Source: Roseiarcus sp963765375 (lineage in GTDB: Bacteria > Pseudomonadota > Alphaproteobacteria > Rhizobiales > Beijerinckiaceae). Taken from it: a stretch of DNA of 64,000 nt. The stretch is taken from the NCBI GenBank assembly GCA_963765375.1, contig CAVXVZ010000003.1, positions 62,001-126,000 on the forward strand, in the 5' to 3' direction. The notes below the pieces were generated by a model. That model had not been told where the DNA came from, did not search any database, and worked only from the letters and a program-made list of their open reading frames with translations. The position numbers were made by a program, and so were the translations under genes. This document shows positions 59,367 to 64,000 of the stretch, one piece after another (position 1 is the first letter of the stretch; the number at the start of each line of letters is the position of its first letter).

Positions 59367-60152
59367 TCAGGTCGCCGGCTTGACCGCGACGATGAAGAGC
59401 CGCGGGTAAGCGAACAGGGTGCGGCCGTCCGGCTGCGCGGGGTAGGCCTCTTTCAGGCCTTTGCGGTAGCGGGCGAGAAACTCGCAGCGCTCGTCGTCGT
59501 CGAGTCGCTCCAGGAACGGCTGCAGGGTCGAGCCGGCGAACCAGTCGGCGATGCTCTGCGGCCCTTCGAGCGGATGAACGTAGGTCGTCGTCCAGATGTC
59601 GACCCGCGAGGCTTGCGGGCGCAGCCAGTCGTAATAATCCTCGTAGCCGGCGATCAGCGGCTGAGTCTTGGCGATCGGCACCAGGCGCGACGACCACGGC
59701 CCCTCGGCGGCGACCATGCGCATGAGGGCATGCGAGGATTCGCGCGCCGTGTTCGGCATCTGCGCCGCCAGCACTCCGCCGGGCGCGAGATAGGACATGA
59801 GGCGCGGAAAGAGCCGGTCGTGATCGGGCAGGAACTGGAGCGCCGCGTTGGCGAAGATGAGGTTCGGCCGGTCGTCGTCGCCAAGCGCCCAATCGGCAAT
59901 GTCCTCTTTGACGAATTCGGCCTTCGGCGCGCGCACCCGCGCATGCGCCAGCATCGCGTCGGATGTGTCGAGGCCGATGGTTCGCGCGTCCGGGAAGCGG
60001 CGAAGCAGCAGTTCCGCGCTGTTGCCCGGCCCGCAGCCCAGATCGTAGACGAGATCGGCCGCGGCGAGTGGAACTTCCGCCAGAAGATCGCGCGCCGCGC
60101 GCATCCGTTCGGCCTCGAACTTGGCATAGAGGATCGGGTTCCAGTCGCTCAT
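59367..60152 (-). CDS. tam: Trans-aconitate 2-methyltransferase
   Basis: A 261-aa SAM-dependent methyltransferase. The SAM motif I is VYDLGCGPGNSAELLL, and the Tam-family body (DWNPILYAKFEAERMRAA at the start; NAALQFLPDH; MPNTARESSHALM) is unmistakable. Tam methylates trans-aconitate, a by-product that inhibits aconitase. ATG at 60152. The next 196 bp separates it from the cyclase and has low-GC palindromic sequence. Confidence 0.9.
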   Translation of the reverse strand: MSDWNPILYAKFEAERMRAARDLLAEVPLAAADLVYDLGCGPGNSAELLLRRFPDARTIGLDTSDAMLAHARVRAPKAEFVKEDIADWALGDDDRPNLIFANAALQFLPDHDRLFPRLMSYLAPGGVLAAQMPNTARESSHALMRMVAAEGPWSSRLVPIAKTQPLIAGYEDYYDWLRPQASRVDIWTTTYVHPLEGPQSIADWFAGSTLQPFLERLDDDERCEFLARYRKGLKEAYPAQPDGRTLFAYPRLFIVAVKPAT

Positions 60153-60225
60153 CGGCGGGTTCCGGCCCGGCTCGCTGAGGAGCCAGGTCTCGCATTGTCG
60201 CAATATGGAAAGAGAGGCTCGAAGA

Positions 60226-60675
60226 TCAACCGTCGAGCGGGGCCTCGGCCACCCGCGCCGGCGTCGGGGGGGCGGCGAGAAGCCGGAAAAGGCCCATGCC
60301 GAGGATCATGCAGAGGACGAACAGCGCGGCTCGCGGGTTGAGAAAGCCGAGGTTGGCGATTGCCGGTCCCGGACAGAGCCCGACCAGAGCCCAGCCGGCG
60401 CCGAAGACGGCCGATCCGCCGATCAGGCGCGCGTCGATCGCTTTCGCGGCCGGCAGGTCGATAGGCCCTCCGGCAAGGCTCGTCCCACGCCGGGCGGCGA
60501 TGCGGAAGGCGACGAAGGCGACCGCGACCGCGCCGCCCATGACGAAGGCGAGCGAGGGATCCCACGCCCCGGCGAGGTCGAGGAACGCGAGCACCTTGCT
60601 TGGATAGACCATGCCCGAGACGCAAAGGCCGATCCCGAACAGGAGTCCGGCGAGGAACGGGGAAACGCGGTTCAT
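60226..60675 (-). CDS. YeeE/YedE-family (DUF6691-type) membrane protein, half 2
   Basis: A 149-aa integral membrane protein with about four hydrophobic segments and conserved Cys in FGIGLCVSGMV and ALVGLCPGPAI. It is the smaller half of a two-gene sulfur-transport pair; the other half is 10 bp upstream on the same strand. The family carries sulfur compounds such as thiosulfate across the inner membrane through Cys relays. Confidence 0.85.
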   Translation of the reverse strand: MNRVSPFLAGLLFGIGLCVSGMVYPSKVLAFLDLAGAWDPSLAFVMGGAVAVAFVAFRIAARRGTSLAGGPIDLPAAKAIDARLIGGSAVFGAGWALVGLCPGPAIANLGFLNPRAALFVLCMILGMGLFRLLAAPPTPARVAEAPLDG

Positions 60676-60685
60676 CGATCGGGCC

Positions 60686-61117
60686 TCAGGCGAGGACATG
60701 GCGGATGACGAACACGGTGAGAAACCCGGCCGCCATGAAGGTCACGGTCGCTGCGATCGAGCGCGGCGACAACCGCGCCACGCCGCAGACGCCGTGACCG
60801 CTGGTGCAGCCGGCGCCGAGGCGCGTCCCGAAGCCGACCAAGAGGCCGCCGGCGATCAGCGCCGCCGCGTCCGCCTCGATCGCGGGCGGCGTGATATGGA
60901 CGAACGCCCGCGCGATCAGGGGCGCGGCGACGAGGCCCGCGAGCATGGCGACCCGCCAGCCCCAGTCGCCCGCGCGCGGGGGCGCGAGACCGGCGAGGAT
61001 GCCCGCGGCGCCGAGGATGCGGCCCTCGACCAGAATGAGCCAGGCCGCCGCAAGACCGACGAGAAGGCCGCCGGCCAGGGCCGAGCCGGGGGTGAAATGG
61101 GTCCAGTCGATGGTCAT
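60686..61117 (-). CDS. YeeE/YedE-family (DUF395-type) membrane protein, half 1
   Basis: A 143-aa membrane protein with about four hydrophobic segments. The family motif is VGFGTRLGAGCTSGHGVCG, with two Cys in the central part. Together with the next gene it forms a split version of YeeE/YedE. This is usual in alphaproteobacteria and often sits by sulfur-oxidation or MBL-fold genes, which are absent here. ATG at 61117 follows GGAACC-type sequence; the RBS is weak. Confidence 0.85.
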   Translation of the reverse strand: MTIDWTHFTPGSALAGGLLVGLAAAWLILVEGRILGAAGILAGLAPPRAGDWGWRVAMLAGLVAAPLIARAFVHITPPAIEADAAALIAGGLLVGFGTRLGAGCTSGHGVCGVARLSPRSIAATVTFMAAGFLTVFVIRHVLA

Positions 61118-61625
61118 GGCCGGTTCCTGTGGCGCCCGAATGCGCGAGACGTCGCTGAATTCTAGTCAGGGGGACGATGCGATTGAGCCGTCGCAGCGCC
61201 GCCATGAGGGCGATCCCCGCGCCGAAGCGGCGCGTTGCGTCGCCTGAACCGGGATGGTCGCGTCAGAAATGGCCCTAACCCCCACAAACATACTGGATAT
61301 CAGATCATATATCAGAACTATAGACTTAATTAAATTCAGTCAAGCGTCGGGAGCAGCCCGGCGCGCCAAAGCGCGGCCGGACATTCTTGGCAGACCGCGT
61401 TCGAATGCTCGTCCAGGGCGCGGGCGTTCGGACGGAGCCGCGCGGGGGCGCGATTGAACGCGGCGCCAAATGCTCTTGCCGGCGCCGCGTCGATCCAGGA
61501 ATCAAGATTTGCTCAACGGCGTCGCGCAGTTTTCACCGAATCCCTTACCGTGGCCGTCAAAGATTTCGGACTATGACCTGTCTCGCGCCCACCCGGATCG
61601 AAGTCCGCGAGGGCCGGGAAGGTCG
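61118..61625. other. 508-bp gap with an AT-rich core
   Basis: No gene seen. The patch 61280-61340 (ACATACTGGATATCAGATCATATATCAG and beyond) is much lower in GC than the rest and could include promoters for the divergent YeeE pair (minus) and the Tad-like gene (plus). TATATC and AACTATAG type hexamers occur, but no -35/-10 pair with proper spacing is convincing. Confidence 0.5.
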
Positions 61626-62090
61626 ATGATGAAACTCGAAGCCCTGTCCCAAGCCGGCTCGCCGCGCCCCCCGAAGGAGGGTAGAGGCGCCGTCGCTTGC
61701 GCTTCGGCCGCGCCGCTGATCGTGCTCGCGCTCGCGGTCGCCGCCGACCACGCCCATGTCGGGCGCTTCCGCACCCAGGTTCAGTTGGCGGCCGACGCCG
61801 CCTCGGTCGCCGCGGCCGGGGCGATGGCTCGGCAGCCGGACAGCGCTGGCGGCGGCGACGGCGCCCCGGTCGCCGCCGCCGTCTTCGCCGGCAACGCCCC
61901 AAGGGGCGCAACTGGAAAGCCGTCGGTCGCGGCGACGAGCCGCGCCGCCGTGGTGACCGTGACCGTCGCCTATGACGGCGTCGCGCCGAGCAATTTCGGC
62001 TCGGCGTTCGGGTACGGCGCGTTCCATGTCAGCGCGTCGGCGACCTCGCGCGCGCTCGTCGCCGATTCGGAAGCTCCCGCCACGCCGTGA
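61626..62090 (+). CDS. TadE/TadG-like Flp-pilus-type protein
   Basis: A 154-aa protein. A hydrophobic helix (about 22-44, GAVACASAAPLIVLALAVA) is followed by QLAADAASVAAAGAMARQ, the pattern of TadG-like pseudopilins and the related N-terminal domain. The rest is Ala/Gly-rich. In Tad loci such proteins belong to the pilus assembly; none of the other tad genes are here, so it may be an orphan. ATG at 61626 follows GGGAAGG. Confidence 0.65.
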   Translation: MMKLEALSQAGSPRPPKEGRGAVACASAAPLIVLALAVAADHAHVGRFRTQVQLAADAASVAAAGAMARQPDSAGGGDGAPVAAAVFAGNAPRGATGKPSVAATSRAAVVTVTVAYDGVAPSNFGSAFGYGAFHVSASATSRALVADSEAPATP

Positions 62091-62194
62091 CCTCCCGGCG
62101 GTCGTTCCGCTCTGGCGTCGAAGACGGGTCGGGTATAGCTCGGATGGGGGCCCGGCGAGAGCCCCGAAGAAGCCCCCGCAGCCGAGAAGCGCGC

Positions 62195-62611
62195 ATGACC
62201 GGCCACATCGATCCGACCAGGGAAACCTTCGCCGCCTTTCGCGCCGACGACCGCCCCGGCCCGATCCATATGCTCAACCTCGTCCGGCTGCGCGCTCGCG
62301 CGGCCTATCCGGACGGGCGCGAGGCGACCGGGGCCGAGGCTTACGAGGCTTACGGGCGCGAGAGCCTGCCGGTCTTTTCCCGTCTCGGCGGGAGGATCGT
62401 CTGGCGAGGCCGGTTCGAGCTCATGCTGATCGGGCCGGCGGAGGAGCGCTGGGATCTCTCATTCATCGCCGAATATCCGAGCGTCGCCGCCTTCGTCGCC
62501 ATGATCCGCGATCCCGTCTATCGCGAGGCGGTCAAGCACCGGCAGGCGGCGGTCGAGGATTCGCGGCTGATCCGCCTCGAGCCAGGCGCGGCTGGCGTTG
62601 GATTCGGCTGA
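62195..62611 (+). CDS. DUF1330-family protein
   Basis: A 138-aa dimeric alpha/beta-barrel protein. The pattern is PIHMLNLVRLRARAAYPDG at the N-terminus, RIVWRGRFELMLIGP in the middle and YREAVKHRQAAVEDSRLIR at the end. DUF1330 proteins are small and of unknown function, with a ferredoxin-like fold similar to monooxygenase-type domains. The next gene is the IS. Confidence 0.82.
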   Translation: MTGHIDPTRETFAAFRADDRPGPIHMLNLVRLRARAAYPDGREATGAEAYEAYGRESLPVFSRLGGRIVWRGRFELMLIGPAEERWDLSFIAEYPSVAAFVAMIRDPVYREAVKHRQAAVEDSRLIRLEPGAAGVGFG

Positions 62612-62693
62612 GGCTCGGCCGCTGGCGATCACCCCTCCAGTTCGGGAGAGGGCTACGATGAGGGCTCCCGCCTCAAGGCGGCGCGCCATCTCA

Positions 62694-62795
62694 GTTAATC
62701 GGTGATCGATTCCGAATCGCGGAATCGAACGGAGACGGCGATGGCTGATATTGGGGACGGTGTAATCGTGTAATCGGTGGTAATCGGTGACACCT
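62694..62795. repeat. Short direct repeats flanking the IS3-family element
   Basis: The heptamer TAATCGG or close variants occurs four times (62695, about 62763, 62771 and 62781), the last three 8-10 bp apart, just before the IS end. An inverted pair ATTCCG/CGGAAT flanks ATCG at about 62709-62726. These may be iterons of a replication or regulatory site, or the remains of an earlier insertion. Only the repetition is certain. Confidence 0.45.
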
Positions 62796-62859
62796 GCATG
62801 AACTGCCCCCCGAAAGTGAGACAGGGCGAATTGAGTGACAGAGCCTGTTAGGAGGCTCT

Positions 62860-63261
62860 ATGTCACAGCAAGGGATGCGCACATTTTCGACCGAGTTCAA
62901 GGAAGCTGTGGTGGTTCGGCTCGACGCCGGGGAGCGGATGGCGGCGGTTTCGGACGAACTGAAGATCAGGCGCAAGCTGCTTTACGAATGGCGAGCGGCC
63001 TATCGCGAGCTTGGCGCAGCCGGGCTCAACCGGAAGCGCGGACGTAAGCCGGGCGGCGCCCGCGCCAGTCCGGACGCTGCGCCGGCTACGCCTGCTCCGC
63101 TTACCGAACTGGCGCGGGCGCAAGCGCGGATTGTCGAGCTCGAGCGCAAGATCGGCAAGCAGCAGATGGACCTCGATTTTTTTCGCGAAGCCTTGCGGCT
63201 CATCGACGCACGGGACCTCATGTCTCGCGCGACGCCATCTACGCGGTCATTGAAGAAATGA
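62860..63261 (+). CDS. IS3-family transposase OrfA
   Basis: A 133-aa DNA-binding protein. It has an N-terminal HTH (FSTEFKEAVVVRLDAG...SDELKIRRKLLYEWRAAYRE, about residues 9-48) and a C-terminal leucine-zipper-like region (ARIVELERKIGKQQMDLDFF). In IS3 elements it binds the ends, and the two proteins are joined by programmed frameshifting. The slippery site is at 63177-63183. It ends with ATGA at 63258-63261, where OrfB starts. Confidence 0.88.
   Translation: MSQQGMRTFSTEFKEAVVVRLDAGERMAAVSDELKIRRKLLYEWRAAYRELGAAGLNRKRGRKPGGARASPDAAPATPAPLTELARAQARIVELERKIGKQQMDLDFFREALRLIDARDLMSRATPSTRSLKK
63177..63183 (+). promoter_or_regulatory. Slippery heptamer for -1 frameshift (T7)
   Basis: Seven T's in the phase GAT TTT TTT, fitting the X-XXY-YYZ pattern needed for -1 slippage. 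The -1 frame is open from here to the ATG of OrfB and beyond, so slippage gives a continuous OrfAB transposase. A downstream stimulatory structure was not checked. Confidence 0.7.
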
Positions 63262-64000
63262 ACGCGCGGGAGACGCAAGGCGCCCCCTCGATCGAGCATT
63301 TGTGCCGCTTAAGCGGCGTGTCGCGCGCCGGCTTCTATCGCTTTGGCGAGGTTCGCGCGCCGAAGCGAGCGGAAGCGGATCTGCGCGACAAAATCCAGAC
63401 GATCGCGCTCAAAAATCGCTTCTACGGCTATCGGCGAGTCTGCCGAGACCTCTGGCGCGTCGATGGCCTGAAGGTCAATCACAAGCACGTCTTGCGCCTG
63501 ATGCGTGAGGACAATCTGCTCCGCCTGCGCGAAAGGCCGTTCGTTCCCTACACCACCAACAGCCGGCATGAGTTTCCCATCGTCGCCAATCTGACGCGTG
63601 GACGCGTCCCAACCGGGCTCGATCAGATCTGGGTCGCCGACATCACTTATGTCAGGCTGGCGGGACAGTTTGTCTACCTGGCCGTCGTTCTCGACGCCTT
63701 TTCCCGCAGGGTGATCGGCTGGGCGCTCGCCGACCATCTCGAAGCGAGCCTGGCGATCGAAGCGCTCGACATGGCCTTGACCGCCCGAAGCCCCGAGCCC
63801 GGCCTCATCCATCACTCCGACCGGGGCGTGCAATACGCCTGCGCCGACTATTGCGACAAGCTCGCGGCGCGCGGCGCTCTGATCAGCATGAGCCGCGCCG
63901 GCAACCCTTATGACAACGCCAAGGCCGAGCGCTTCATGCGCACCCTGAAGGAGGAAGAAGTGAACGGCAAGACTTACGCGTCTGTCGACGACGCCCGAGC
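63258..64000 (+). CDS. IS3-family transposase OrfB, partial
   Basis: At least 247 aa, open at the window end. The rve-type DDE domain is seen: first Asp in WVADITYVRL, second in VVLDAFSRRVIGW, and Glu in DNAKAERFMRTLK. The upstream part (FYGYRRVCRDLWR) is the usual HTH_21 segment. Its ATG at 63258 overlaps OrfA as ATGA, but in vivo expression would be mainly as the frameshifted fusion. Confidence 0.88.
   Translation, partial: MNARETQGAPSIEHLCRLSGVSRAGFYRFGEVRAPKRAEADLRDKIQTIALKNRFYGYRRVCRDLWRVDGLKVNHKHVLRLMREDNLLRLRERPFVPYTTNSRHEFPIVANLTRGRVPTGLDQIWVADITYVRLAGQFVYLAVVLDAFSRRVIGWALADHLEASLAIEALDMALTARSPEPGLIHHSDRGVQYACADYCDKLAARGALISMSRAGNPYDNAKAERFMRTLKEEEVNGKTYASVDDAR

Larger units (their letters stand above)
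62799..64000 (+). mobile_element. IS3-family insertion sequence, right side outside the window
   Basis: Candidate left end at 62799, reading TGAACTGCCCCCCGAAAGTG; IS3 ends start with TG. Two overlapping frames (orfA and orfB) with a -1 relation encode an HTH protein and a DDE transposase, the IS3 plan. The right end lies past 64000, so the inverted repeat and the target duplication cannot be checked. Confidence 0.8.

Overview
The window is GC-rich DNA (apart from a few AT-richer patches) packed with short-spaced, overlapping genes. Gene content points to an alphaproteobacterium, most likely in the Hyphomicrobiales: a FixL-type haem-PAS kinase, a STAS-fused MlaE, MmyB-type and IclR regulators, a DUF892 ferritin-like protein and a PEP-CTERM-like tail. 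There is no rRNA or tRNA in the window, so placement below class level is inference.

Layout. 1-2340 is a mobile, lower-GC edge: a complete IS1380-type element with 27-bp inverted ends abuts a GIY-YIG gene, whose stop codon lies in the IS end. 2400-10500 holds single metabolic genes: an AhpD-like protein, an amidase, a PQQ-like beta-propeller, an NmrA-like reductase with a divergent MmyB-type regulator, and a HAD dehalogenase. 10600-15900 holds small secreted proteins, an NRAMP-type carrier, an Hsp20 remnant, a Tat-thioredoxin/CcdA pair and a double 4Fe-4S protein. 15980-26100 is the largest coherent block: an alpha/beta hydrolase, a complete branched-chain-amino-acid-type ABC importer (livG-F-H-M plus Tat-exported binding protein), an atypical pyruvate-kinase-like protein, and an SRPBCC/UbiX/UbiD operon that could decarboxylate an imported aromatic or unsaturated acid. 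26700-37150 is central and sugar metabolism: argG, gluconokinase with an ACS-family carrier, a class I aldolase-like protein with a PfkB kinase, a phosphatase, an MFS carrier and transaldolase. 37200-42600 carries ChrA, an acyltransferase, a glycosyltransferase/metallophosphoesterase pair and a frameshifted SDR. 42600-48200 carries an IclR-controlled unit: sorbosone-type dehydrogenase, cytochrome c and lactate permease. 48700-52900 is an Mla lipid-transport operon. 53000-62600 holds a hydrolase, a ring-cleaving-dioxygenase-like protein, a 2OG-Fe(II) oxygenase-like protein, a FixL-like hybrid kinase, a diguanylate cyclase, a trans-aconitate methyltransferase, a YeeE/YedE pair, a Tad-like protein and a DUF1330 protein. 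An IS3-family element with a T7 slippery site runs off the right edge.

Two points matter for anyone using the annotation. First, five genes (MmyB-type regulator, hsp20 remnant, ubiD, SDR at 41800, alpha/beta hydrolase at 52939) are each broken by exactly one extra base. The shared direction suggests base-insertion errors in the assembly as much as real decay. Second, the most interesting biology is the predicted haem-binding hybrid kinase (haem His and distal Arg spaced as in FixL), the transporter plus UbiX/UbiD block, the aldolase/PfkB pair, and an IclR-type palindrome in front of the dehydrogenase-cytochrome-permease unit. I see no CRISPR array, phage, or clear defence system.
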